Assembly: GCA_037380725.1 (NCBI GenBank)
Contig: JARRRL010000113.1
Coordinates: 1 to 7,702, forward strand
Length of the DNA stretch: 7,702 nucleotides
Origin: JARRRL01 sp037380725
Lineage (GTDB): Bacteria; Pseudomonadota; Gammaproteobacteria; Pseudomonadales; JANQJO01
Direction of reading: 5' to 3'
Under the pieces are notes generated by a model. That model was not told the origin of the DNA. It worked only from the letters and a program-made list of their open reading frames with translations, and did no database searches. Within the stretch, counting starts at the first letter, position 1. Each line of letters starts with the position of its first letter. Below, piece by piece: positions 1 through 6,518 of this stretch. A program made the translations under genes and the position numbers.

Positions 1-46
1 AGGCGATGAGTCTCCCGTAGCTTTGTTCTATGCGTTAGCCGCGTAA
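1..46 (+). CDS. C-terminal tail of an unknown ORF (partial, 5' end outside window)
   Basis: The second forward frame is open from the window edge and ends at a TAA at 44-46. It encodes a short tail ending ESPVALFYALAA. Only 14 codons are visible, so no family can be named and the openness of the frame is weak evidence by itself. A perfect inverted repeat starts immediately after the stop codon, which is where a transcript-end structure for such a gene would lie. The following TPR remnant is in a different frame. Confidence 0.25.
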   Translation, partial: GDESPVALFYALAA

Positions 47-96
47 TCTGTCGAAAAGAGCTGGCTACTCGTATTTGGCGAATTTTTTTCGACAGA
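47..96. repeat. 11-bp perfect inverted repeat with 28-base spacer
   Basis: TCTGTCGAAAA at 47-57 is the exact reverse complement of TTTTCGACAGA at 86-96. The left arm begins directly after the stop codon at 44-46. The right arm overlaps the start of TPR-derived sequence. The loop is too long for a classic intrinsic terminator and no T-tract follows the right arm, although the right arm itself begins with a T run. It could be a terminal inverted repeat of a small decayed element or a chance match. Confidence 0.5.
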
Positions 97-278
97 ACCG
101 GCGCAAGAACTTGGGTTCGGCGTGGTCTGCCAAAGGCGCTTACGACAAAGCCATCGCCTATTATGAACAGGCTTATCAAACCGTTTCCGAGAAGTTGGGC
201 GAAAACCATCCTTCGACAAAAACGGTGAAAGAAAATTTAGCGGAAGCCCAAGCCGCCCGTCTTGCTACGTCTCGTTAA
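75..278 (+). pseudogene. C-terminal remnant of a kinesin-light-chain-like TPR protein
   Basis: The frame encodes one clear tetratricopeptide repeat of the kinesin-light-chain type: NLGSAWSAKGAYDKAIAYYE, a second helix, then the inter-repeat signature LGENHPSTKTV and a short Ala-rich tail. Such repeats normally occur in long tandem arrays that act as protein-protein scaffolds. Here only the last repeat survives. The only available start is a TTG at 75 with no good ribosome-binding site. The sequence upstream of NLG (TTGGCGAA, then TTCGACA from 88) aligns at the DNA level with the LGENHPST segment at about 193-230, but it lies in another frame and is a few bases short. An upstream repeat has therefore been frameshifted and deleted. 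I read this as a decayed C-terminal fragment rather than an intact 67-residue gene. A second decayed copy lies at 791-905. Confidence 0.7.
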
Positions 279-540
279 TGCGAGGGTGTGCGTAAGTATT
301 ATGGCCACAGCCCTTATGGCGTCCTCGATTGGAGCAGAGAAGCCGTTGCCCCACCGCTTGAAGTGAGCCACCACCACATTTTTTGTAAACAATGCTGTGA
401 GGAGCCCACTCGGATGCGCGTTGACAATGAGCGCAGACCAAGTCGAGCATGACACCGACGTGCAGCACGAACGAACGCAACGCGTTCCAACAGTTAAAAA
501 AGCGTGGTATAGGGGCTCTCAGTGGTGATGAACTGATCAA
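265..540 (-). pseudogene. Truncated zinc-ribbon transposase-like fragment (N-terminal part)
   Basis: The minus-strand frame encodes 91 residues with a zinc-ribbon layout: VCAHCQ (Cys36, Cys39), then VYKKCGGG, then QRLLCSNRGRHKGCG (Cys69 and Cys78). The order FxNCW..LRSFV, CxxC, VYKK, VGxRLLCSNRxxxxGCG resembles the N-terminus of a group of IS-borne transposase-like proteins that I recall from gammaproteobacteria. This is recognition from memory; no search was run. Similarity stops about position 290, where the frame meets the end of the TPR remnant, and the rest of the protein is missing. It is probably a relic of an insertion sequence. I found no clear terminal inverted repeats. The plus-strand ORF starting at 449 overlaps it antisense, so the first part of that ORF is probably a shadow. 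Confidence 0.4.
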
Positions 541-770
541 AGTGAAGAGCAGAATACAGGGATATGCTAGAAAAGCAAAAACGGAGCAAATATCTGTTGC
601 TCATATGAAAGGTGGTAGGGGGCAGAAAATAATTGAGCGCTGCCAGAAAAAAATGTGATGAGAGCGCTCAAAAAAACGGGTTGTCAGAATATCATCATAA
701 GCTGATTGAGAAGCATGATGTGAGAGAGAGAATTATCGTGCGGTTTGTATGGCGGGAGTTTGGGAAATAA
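449..770 (+). pseudogene. Unknown protein ORF split by a frameshift at an A7 run
   Basis: An ATG at 449 opens a 69-codon frame that stops at 656-658. Removing one A from the run of seven A's at 647-653 makes the reading continue without a stop to TAA at 768-770. The joined product reads RCQKKCDESAQKNGLSEY and ends RFVWREFGK, a charged, helix-prone tail that looks like protein sequence. I do not recognise the family. The first 30 or so codons lie antisense to the zinc-ribbon fragment and may not be genuine. The real gene may have begun nearer 510-540 or lost its 5' end to the insertion. No good ribosome-binding site precedes 449. The alternative is a separate 45-codon ORF at 633-770 using a TTG start. 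Confidence 0.35.
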
Positions 771-790
771 CAAATGTTTCGAAATAACAA
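764..790 (+). repeat. 10-bp direct repeat GAAATAACAA
   Basis: GAAATAACAA occurs at 764-773 and again at 781-790, separated by 7 bases. The first copy contains the stop codon of the broken ORF. The second ends exactly where TPR-derived sequence resumes at 791. The position at a junction between unrelated blocks suggests a duplication or slippage scar, but chance cannot be excluded. Confidence 0.4.
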
Positions 791-905
791 GCATGACAAA
801 GCCATCGGCTATTACGAGTAGTCGTATAAGGCATTTTTACGTAATGCTGAGATATAATCATCCATATACCAGAAAGTAAAAGTCATTTAGAAAGCGCCAA
901 AGCTG
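791..905 (+). pseudogene. Decayed second copy of the TPR C-terminal repeat
   Basis: GACAAAGCCATCGGCTATTA at 795-814 matches the segment at 141-160 of the TPR remnant with one mismatch (G for C). The similarity continues more weakly through AATCATCC (the NHPS codons) and GCGCCAAAGCT (the EAQA region), so the homologous block runs to about 905. The frame is broken. The codon equivalent to CAG in the better copy is TAG at 819-821, later stops follow, and the NHPYTRK segment lies in a shifted frame. It cannot encode a functional TPR. It shows that the locus once carried at least two related TPR tails. Confidence 0.65.
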
Positions 906-1104
906 ATCAAGCTGATTCAGCAGCTTGCTGATCTCAGGACCGTTATACTGAATTATTGAAAGCCAAATGTATGTAGCTGACTTGATGCGGTAAAATCACA
1001 CGCGTATCAACAGTAACTGCAGAGAGCGTAATTAAGTCGAAAGTTAACCATAATGAGCAACAAGTTCATAACGCGGAGAGTCAGTTTGTGGTGTTTAAGC
1101 GAAG

Positions 1105-1218
1105 ATGGGTCTTTTGGATGATGTGGCCTCAGTCGAAAAACCCAAACCCTCCTCACCTGGATCCAAAGTGTTGTTGCGGAAAAAGAGGCGGGTGATCACG
1201 TTTGAGCGGAACACATAA
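1105..1218 (+). CDS. Possible 37-residue basic small protein (doubtful)
   Basis: An ATG at 1105 opens a 37-codon frame ending TAA at 1216-1218. The product starts MGLLDDVASVEKPKP and ends with a very basic stretch, KVLLRKKRRVITFERNT. Upstream there is only a weak purine stretch (AGCGAAG) and an in-frame stop at 1096-1098. No family is recognised. An acidic-to-basic layout of this kind can arise by chance, and the surrounding sequence looks decayed, so I give it little weight. Confidence 0.15.
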   Translation: MGLLDDVASVEKPKPSSPGSKVLLRKKRRVITFERNT

Positions 1219-1223
1219 AAGGC

Positions 1224-1251
1224 TTGCGATTTTAGGGTAATCGGGTATCTT
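1224..1251 (+). promoter_or_regulatory. Weak sigma70-like promoter candidate for the HU-like gene
   Basis: TTGCGA at 1224-1229 and TATCTT at 1246-1251 are separated by 16 bases and lie about 105 bases upstream of the HU-like start. Both hexamers match the consensus only partly. It is listed because no better pair was seen upstream of that gene. Confidence 0.2.
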
Positions 1252-1279
1252 AGGTTTTATAGCCAGACCACTTGGAGCA

Positions 1280-1295
1280 CCGAAAGACGTTTCGG
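1280..1295 (+). other. Small perfect hairpin upstream of the HU-like gene
   Basis: CCGAAA at 1280-1285 pairs perfectly with TTTCGG at 1290-1295 across a GACG loop. No T-run follows, so it is not an intrinsic terminator on the plus strand. It could be a leader stem-loop of the HU-like mRNA, about 60 bases before the start codon. Confidence 0.3.
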
Positions 1296-1355
1296 CATTG
1301 ATTCGTCATTTCGGTAGGCGATGGCTGTTTTGACGCTTGATTTGAAGGATCAAAC

Positions 1356-1622
1356 ATGCTCACACCCAAAAAAGCCTCGGCCAATCTCAAAAAGAACGCC
1401 CCTAAAATCCTTCAAAATCTGATGACGCGCAGCAAGACCCTCGCACAGCTGGACACATCCGCAGAATTGACGAAAAAACAGGTGCAAGCGGTCTTGGGTG
1501 AAGCAGTCCAGTTTATGGAACGGCACTTGCAAAAACGCAGTGAGGGTCAGTCTACATTGTCAGGCTTACTCGACATAAGTGTGGAAATAAAACCAGATAA
1601 AAAAGCGGAAAAAAGAATCTAA
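1356..1622 (+). CDS. Truncated HU-like DNA-binding protein
   Basis: The 88-residue product resembles the HU-like, histone-like proteins whose core reads 'LTKKxVxAVL... FTLPGLLKIxVxxKPxTKAxKGINPFTGE'. Visible here are a Lys-rich N-terminus (residues 1-30), the helix LTKKQVQAVLGEAVQFM (about 39-55), and STLSGLLDISVEIKP (about 66-80), matching the first beta-strand region. It then ends in KKAEKRI exactly where relatives continue with the DNA-contacting arm and C-terminal part. HU proteins bind and bend DNA as dimers. Loss of the arm should weaken or abolish that role. The ATG has a good ribosome-binding site, GAAGGA at 1344-1349. The reading frame continues past the stop with family-like residues, so the gene may be a recent pseudogene or may depend on readthrough. 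It is followed by the PqaA-type gene on the same strand. Confidence 0.7.
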   Translation: MLTPKKASANLKKNAPKILQNLMTRSKTLAQLDTSAELTKKQVQAVLGEAVQFMERHLQKRSEGQSTLSGLLDISVEIKPDKKAEKRI

Positions 1623-1685
1623 TTTTTCACGGGTGAAGCCACCACATTCAATACCAAACCGGCGCACAGTGACGACACCCGTTAA
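1623..1685 (+). pseudogene. Untranslated in-frame continuation of the HU-like gene
   Basis: After the TAA at 1620-1622 the same frame reads FFTGEATTFNTKPAHSDDTR before a second stop at 1683-1685. This matches the family motif NPFTGE.TTFxAKPA that normally follows the KGI segment. The internal stop stands where the family has Asn, and no net frame change is needed. The usual final segment (KVVxxRPLKxLK) is absent, so the C-terminus is eroded as well. Confidence 0.6.
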
Positions 1686-1742
1686 TATACGTAAAGTATT
1701 TGGATAAAATCGCGCAAATTCTGAACAGAAAATCAAAGCATG

Positions 1743-1748
1743 AAAGGA
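1743..1748 (+). promoter_or_regulatory. Ribosome-binding site that decides the PqaA-type start
   Basis: AAAGGA at 1743-1748 lies 8 bases before the ATG at 1757 and 11 before the ATG at 1760. It is too far inside the frame to serve the TTG at 1700. It supports a start at 1757 (or 1760), which places the signal peptide at the very N-terminus. Confidence 0.6.
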
Positions 1749-1756
1749 TTCATGGA

Positions 1757-3496
1757 ATGATGAGTGTAAAAACCATTGGAATGGTAATTAGTATTTATTT
1801 TGGCTTTCTTTTGTCCGCCAACGCCTCTGAAACAGCGCTTGAAGAGTATGTGTACCGCTTGGACTCCAACTATGAGTACACCATGGTCGATAAAACGATA
1901 GGGCCTGGATACACTGTCTATTTGCTGAATATGACTTCTCAAGCGTGGCGGGCAGAAACGGAGGTGTCACCCACAGTATGGAACCATTGGGTGAGAGTGA
2001 TCATTCCCGATGTCCTCTTGACGACGAGTGCGCATTTGATCATTACTGGAGGTGATATGTCGCCGTTGCCACCGAATGATGAGGATCTCGCACTTTTTGC
2101 ACCAATCGCTTTGAGCACTGCCAGTGTCGCTATTTTGCTCTCCGAAGTTCCTGGTCAGCCACTTCAGTTTGTCGATAAACCTGATCCAATTCGTGAAGAT
2201 GCGCTTGTTGCTTATAGTTGGCGCAAAGTGATGGAAACAGGAGATGCAACGTGGGCGGCTTATTTTCCGATGACCAAAGCCGCTGTACGGACAATGGATA
2301 CGGCTGAACACTTTTTGCAAGATGTACTGGGTGCTGCGCCATCGGGTTTTATCGTTACAGGATTTTCGAAACGAGGTGCCACAGCGTGGCTGACAGCGGC
2401 CATTGATTCACGAGTTCAGGCGGTTGTGCCCGGTGTTTTCAATGCTATGCATTTTGAGGTGCAATTTGAAAATCAATACCGAAACTATGGCGATTACGCA
2501 AGCGCGGCAATCGATTATTCGAACGAGCGCGTTCTGCAAAACATTCGTTCGCCTGAAGGGAAGTTGCTCACGGCTGTCGTTGATCCGATCCACTATGTGG
2601 ATCGATTAACTATGCCACATTATATACTGCAAGCCAGTGGCGATCAGTTTTTTCTCCCGGATGCGTCGCGGTCTTTTATTCAGGCTATTCCTGGAGAAGT
2701 GACGCAGCGTATTGTACCGAATGAGGATCACAGTCTTAGTCAGCAAATTGTGCCGAATATATCCGCGTTGATTGCGTGGTATCAGTCGGTGCTGCTGGGA
2801 AGTCCTCGTCCGGTAATTGAAGAAGTTCTACGTACGGATGGCGTTCTTGAGGTCACGAGTGATCAGCCAGCGATGAATGCAGTGTTATGGCAGGCGCATA
2901 ACCCAGAAAAACGAGATTTTCGACTTGAAACACTTGGTCCTGAGTGGAAAGAAACGCCCATTAGCGCTGATGATGATGGTGTGTATCGCGTATCAGCGCC
3001 ACCGCCTTCCGATGGGTATACAGCCTATATGGTGGAGTTTACATATCCTGGCACCCAGACCGTTGAGATTAGGCAACAGTATACGACAAGCACCTACGTT
3101 ACGCCGGATAGTCGTCCATTTGTGCTGCAAGAGGATGTTAATGATCCCAAAACAGCGCGCTATTGGCTGGATCAAGTGATTCCAGGTGAACCAAACGGAG
3201 CTGATTTCAGCGATGAGGCGTTACGCGCACTGCTGCCGATTCGTGTACTTGGGACTTACATCACTGATCTTGATCGTCTTAGAAAAACGTTGAGGCTGGG
3301 TAGGGGAAGTGTTCAGCGAGCGATGAGACAGTGTACGGCAGCGAGACTGAATGTTGAGTCGAGAAAAGTGGGTTGGTACAGCACAGTATGGAATTGGGTG
3401 CCATATTGGAAAGTGATCGATTTCGCAGAGCAACAGTTTGATGAGGGCCAAGAATCCATTTCGGCTGCCTTATGTTATGTGTTGACAATATTATAA
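1757..3496 (+). CDS. pqaA: PqaA-type (PhoPQ-activated pathogenicity-related) exported alpha/beta hydrolase
   Basis: With the start at 1757 the product is 579 residues. A Sec signal peptide covers residues 1-23 and is probably cleaved after ANA. The mature N-terminus has the family block LEEYVYRLDSNYEY..., then NMTSQAW and WNHWVRVIIPD. The alpha/beta-hydrolase core shows GFSKRG (nucleophile Ser204), SGDQFFLPD (probable Asp296) and PNEDHSL (His325), a complete triad in the order typical of the PhoPQ_related family. Salmonella PqaA, the founding member, is induced by PhoP-PhoQ and linked to antimicrobial-peptide resistance; the substrate of the family is not established. The C-terminal 200 residues look like an accessory region (Ig-like strands, then a helical tail). 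An in-frame TTG at 1700 would add 19 polar residues before the signal peptide and is unlikely. I saw no PhoP-box direct repeat upstream. The gene faces the receptor gene, with stop codons 5 bases apart. Confidence 0.88.
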   Translation: MMSVKTIGMVISIYFGFLLSANASETALEEYVYRLDSNYEYTMVDKTIGPGYTVYLLNMTSQAWRAETEVSPTVWNHWVRVIIPDVLLTTSAHLIITGGDMSPLPPNDEDLALFAPIALSTASVAILLSEVPGQPLQFVDKPDPIREDALVAYSWRKVMETGDATWAAYFPMTKAAVRTMDTAEHFLQDVLGAAPSGFIVTGFSKRGATAWLTAAIDSRVQAVVPGVFNAMHFEVQFENQYRNYGDYASAAIDYSNERVLQNIRSPEGKLLTAVVDPIHYVDRLTMPHYILQASGDQFFLPDASRSFIQAIPGEVTQRIVPNEDHSLSQQIVPNISALIAWYQSVLLGSPRPVIEEVLRTDGVLEVTSDQPAMNAVLWQAHNPEKRDFRLETLGPEWKETPISADDDGVYRVSAPPPSDGYTAYMVEFTYPGTQTVEIRQQYTTSTYVTPDSRPFVLQEDVNDPKTARYWLDQVIPGEPNGADFSDEALRALLPIRVLGTYITDLDRLRKTLRLGRGSVQRAMRQCTAARLNVESRKVGWYSTVWNWVPYWKVIDFAEQQFDEGQESISAALCYVLTIL

Positions 3497-3501
3497 TTGG
3501 G

Positions 3502-5601
3502 TTAAAATTGCCACTCTATGCTGATATAGGTTTGGTAGGGTGAAAAAAGTTTGTTAGACGATTCATTGGAATCCACCGTATTGGAGGTCAAAAGTACCAA
3601 TTCATTTTCGGTGTTACTAAAATAACTTACCTTACCTGTTAATTTAAAATTTTTCCAATAGCGATGCGAGGCAAAATCCCAACGATCGTAATACGTGCCA
3701 ATACTTCTGTCTGTTCCGTAATATCCCCAGGATAAAATCCAATTTTTGATGCCTGTATAAAAAAGATACGCTGAACCAGCGTGTCTGTACTCCAATACTG
3801 TCTCAAATTTATTATTTGTTTCAGCATCGAGATATCCGTACCCTAGTCGAAACGTTAAATCGGATTTAGGGTTGAATTTAAATTCAATTTCACCGCCTTT
3901 CATATTCAATTCGCCATGATTCGTTGGGTTAAAGTCTTCAATAGTAAGTCTTTCTGATATCAGGTGATAGAGACGTTCATTGAAGGCGCGAATGTCTATC
4001 ATCATAGCCCCCAAATCCGATTCAAATCGGTAGCCAATTTCATGGGCGATGAGTTGTTCTGGATCAAGATCCGTGGAATTTTTCGTCGAAATGAAGTAAT
4101 GGCCTTCGGATGAAAAAATACTGGGTGAGATATCAGTAACTCGGTATGACCAATTGGCTTTTTGGGAAAAAATATCTGGCATACGATGCGACTTAAGTGA
4201 TATCAATCTTAGATTGTGGTTCAGATTCCATTTTTTATTGATGGAGATCTTAGCCGAAAAATCTGAGTCGTTAAATCGTTTCTCAGACAGTAAACCCATG
4301 TTGATGATCCAGTCTGAGCGAGGGATGAATTCTAGATTTTGATAGGCAAATTGTGTGGCTTCATTTACCTTTCCAGCAAGAAAAACATCGCTTTCAAGAA
4401 TATCTTTTCGATAGCCAACGCCGAGCCCCATTCGAATATGTGAATTGATCGTAACGATATCTTCCAGCCTGACTTCGTATTGGTCTTCTTTCGACTTCTG
4501 ATCAACGAAGCCACATACGGTTTTAAAAGCGGTTTCCAAACCAACAGATTCAATTTTAGATAATGCTGTAGACAGCAAATATTTTTCCTCTGAAGTTGCA
4601 TTAACAGGAGGTGGTGAAGATCCTAGGAAAACATCTGTATACAAAGGATTTATTCGGTACAGTTGAGCGAATTCATCCAACAGCGTGATGGCGGGTGTGC
4701 ACACATCTGAAGGATCGTCATTGATTTCTTGTCGACCGTACATATTTAATTTTATTAAATGGTTATTTGTTATATTTGTTTTGTAATTGATTTGCGCATA
4801 CGATTTTTCTCCATTATTATATCGGTATTTACGATAGGTCGTGCCATCGATTCCGGGAAAATACGGATTTGATCGAGAGTGTCCCGCAAAGAGATTGATT
4901 TCATCGGAAGGCATCAGTGTGATAATGCCGCTGTAATTAATTCGATCCACTTTAATATCATCTCTTAAAAGAGGGCTTTCATGATTGAACCCACTGTCAC
5001 GTTGTGATGATATAGAAATGCGGTGGGAATTCACGCCGTCTGCGATACCGTAACGGATCCATGATGACCGATGAGATTGCGTGCCCACGGTCACCCGTGT
5101 GGATATACCGTTTGTGCCGATAGGGGTTTGGGTAATGAAGTTCACTACGCCCAAAAAGGCATTTGTTCCATAAGAAGTGGTACTGGATGTTCTGGATATT
5201 TCAATGCGTTCAATATCATTTATTGAAATAGGGAGATCAATCCAATCGATTTCAGATGTTGCGGGACGAAACTGGCTTCTGCCGTCAATCATGACCTCCC
5301 ATCGCCTGACTTTGATGTGATTGCCGTGAAGTGATACACGGTAATCATTTCCCCTGTTTCTACCCACCGCAACACCTGGGACAAGCCTTAATACTTCAGC
5401 AATTTCATTTAGACCAAGAGTTTCAATTTCAGATTTCGTTATGACGGTCACCGTTGAGGGTGAATGTGATATGGGTTGATCAAGGCGAGACGGCGTTAAT
5501 ACCGTTCCTATGTCTTTATAACCAATAAGGCTAGAGGCTGCGAAAACAGGGCAGACAAGCGCAGCACTTAAAACGAGAAATACACTGTAAAATCTTTCCA
5601 T
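3502..5601 (-). CDS. TonB-dependent outer-membrane receptor
   Basis: The 699-residue product has a signal peptide (residues 1-21, ending VFA), a plug domain at about 41-158 and a beta-barrel to the C-terminal Phe. The plug signatures are STVTVITKSEIETLG, EVLRLVPGVAVGR, a short MIDGR loop, INDIERIEISRT and GTNAFLGVVNFIT. The last strand, YISIEWQF, ends in an aromatic residue as the outer-membrane assembly machinery requires. A TonB box is poorly defined; IGTVLTPSRLDQ after the signal peptide occupies its place. The length is normal for the vitamin B12/small siderophore size class, but the substrate cannot be read from sequence. Cys301 and Cys363 fall in what is probably one extracellular loop region and could form a disulfide. 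The gene is last in the minus-strand unit, 20 bases after the protease stop codon. No strong ribosome-binding site precedes its ATG. Confidence 0.88.
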   Translation of the reverse strand: MERFYSVFLVLSAALVCPVFAASSLIGYKDIGTVLTPSRLDQPISHSPSTVTVITKSEIETLGLNEIAEVLRLVPGVAVGRNRGNDYRVSLHGNHIKVRRWEVMIDGRSQFRPATSEIDWIDLPISINDIERIEISRTSSTTSYGTNAFLGVVNFITQTPIGTNGISTRVTVGTQSHRSSWIRYGIADGVNSHRISISSQRDSGFNHESPLLRDDIKVDRINYSGIITLMPSDEINLFAGHSRSNPYFPGIDGTTYRKYRYNNGEKSYAQINYKTNITNNHLIKLNMYGRQEINDDPSDVCTPAITLLDEFAQLYRINPLYTDVFLGSSPPPVNATSEEKYLLSTALSKIESVGLETAFKTVCGFVDQKSKEDQYEVRLEDIVTINSHIRMGLGVGYRKDILESDVFLAGKVNEATQFAYQNLEFIPRSDWIINMGLLSEKRFNDSDFSAKISINKKWNLNHNLRLISLKSHRMPDIFSQKANWSYRVTDISPSIFSSEGHYFISTKNSTDLDPEQLIAHEIGYRFESDLGAMMIDIRAFNERLYHLISERLTIEDFNPTNHGELNMKGGEIEFKFNPKSDLTFRLGYGYLDAETNNKFETVLEYRHAGSAYLFYTGIKNWILSWGYYGTDRSIGTYYDRWDFASHRYWKNFKLTGKVSYFSNTENELVLLTSNTVDSNESSNKLFSPYQTYISIEWQF

Positions 5602-5621
5602 GATTTCTAAGTCTTATAATT

Positions 5622-6512
5622 TTATTTAAACGATATGGGGTACACCATGGTTATAAATGTTGATACATTTAACAGGAAATGTAGAAAAATGGCACATTCA
5701 ATTTTTTGGGTTCGATCATAGATAATACCGTACCCAATGCCAGCGATGGTGGCAGCAATGATCATTTTAGTGCCACCAGAAAGATGTGCTACGCCGAACA
5801 GAAGGCTAGTTATTCCTATGGCTATTGAATGATGATGAACAGTAAACGTAGCTAGATACTCTTTCATTTTGTTTTGAATTAAGCCACGAAAGAAAACTTC
5901 TTCCAGAATACACGTAAAGAAAAGATTCATTGAAGCGTACAGCAGAAGGGATGAGTGTATTTTAAACTCAAATTGAGCGCCAAGAAGGTATCCAACAAAG
6001 AGGACAAGTGGTATCCATGCGCCGCCAAACGCCAACGAATAAAGCAGAAGGCGAGGGATTTCCTGGGGGTGAGAAAGCTTATTGTAAGCGATCGCAGTTA
6101 AAAAAACAATCATGGCGAATTTGCCAAAATATATTGAAAAAACAATTGGCTCCTTGCTGGAGCCAATAAAAATATTATTCGAAATAGCAACCTTAGAAAA
6201 ACCAGAAATTAAATTGAAGCTTAATGATAGGCATAGCGCCAGAAGCATGAAAAATGAAAATATACGTATCTTAGAATTGATATTCATATTGGTTGAGAGG
6301 TAGGATGCCAATAGTAATGATAAGCAAAATAAAAAACCAGATATTTGTACAAGGCCGCCCATTGTAAAAATAAACAATACTATTGCGAATAGAATAACCC
6401 ATATCTTGATGGATGCATTGGCTATTCGAAGGGGGTGTTTTACCCATAAACTAAGAATAGATAAGCACATGATACAGTAGGTCGCCAGTCCAGCGTTGGA
6501 GGAATAGGTCAT
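5622..6512 (-). CDS. CPBP (CAAX/Abi-type) intramembrane glutamic/metal protease
   Basis: This 296-residue, very hydrophobic protein has about eight to ten predicted membrane segments. It carries the three conserved motifs of the CPBP family: EEVFFR at 204-209 (EExxxR), FGVAH at 239-243 (FxxxH) and HFLLN at 278-282 (HxxxN). All catalytic residues are therefore present. Family members include Rce1-type CAAX proteases and bacterial proteins tied to bacteriocin maturation or immunity and to membrane-protein processing; they act within the cytoplasmic membrane. The ATG lies 6 bases after the stop of the kinase-like gene, with AAAGGGG at 6522-6528 as its ribosome-binding site inside the end of that gene, so translation is probably coupled. 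The receptor gene follows after 20 bases. A substrate is not evident; a natural inference is that it acts on one of its two neighbours. Confidence 0.88.
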   Translation of the reverse strand: MTYSSNAGLATYCIMCLSILSLWVKHPLRIANASIKIWVILFAIVLFIFTMGGLVQISGFLFCLSLLLASYLSTNMNINSKIRIFSFFMLLALCLSLSFNLISGFSKVAISNNIFIGSSKEPIVFSIYFGKFAMIVFLTAIAYNKLSHPQEIPRLLLYSLAFGGAWIPLVLFVGYLLGAQFEFKIHSSLLLYASMNLFFTCILEEVFFRGLIQNKMKEYLATFTVHHHSIAIGITSLLFGVAHLSGGTKMIIAATIAGIGYGIIYDRTQKIECAIFLHFLLNVSTFITMVYPISFK

Positions 6513-6518
6513 GGTGGC

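Larger units (their letters stand above)
906..1355. other. Gene-poor intergenic stretch
   Basis: This stretch contains no ORF with a recognisable product in either strand. It holds an AAGCTG/CAGCTT hairpin-forming repeat at 909-926 (6-bp arms, 6-base loop), a doubtful 37-codon ORF at 1105-1218, a weak promoter-like pair at 1224-1251 and a second small hairpin at 1280-1295. It looks like decayed sequence between the broken TPR locus and the HU-like gene. Confidence 0.5.

Noticed and set aside
34..40. GTTAGCC as a possible integron attC core
   Set aside because: It does not fit the GTTRRRY core and no matching partner core was found nearby.
237..455. Minus-strand 72-codon frame overlapping the TPR remnant and the zinc-ribbon fragment
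   Set aside because: It shows no family pattern and overlaps the frame with the Cys-rich zinc-ribbon layout, so it is a shadow.
909..926. AAGCTG/CAGCTT stem as an intrinsic terminator
   Set aside because: No T-run follows and no intact gene ends just upstream; noted only as a small repeat.
1700..1756. TTG at 1700 as the start of the hydrolase gene (598 residues)
   Set aside because: It would put 19 polar residues before the signal peptide; the ATG at 1757 has a well-placed AAAGGA.
3484..3510. Bidirectional terminator between the convergent genes
   Set aside because: The AT-rich sequence has only short imperfect complementarity and lacks a GC-rich stem.
4154..4601. Short ORFs on both strands inside the receptor gene
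   Set aside because: They lie within a long, well-supported receptor frame and show no family signal.
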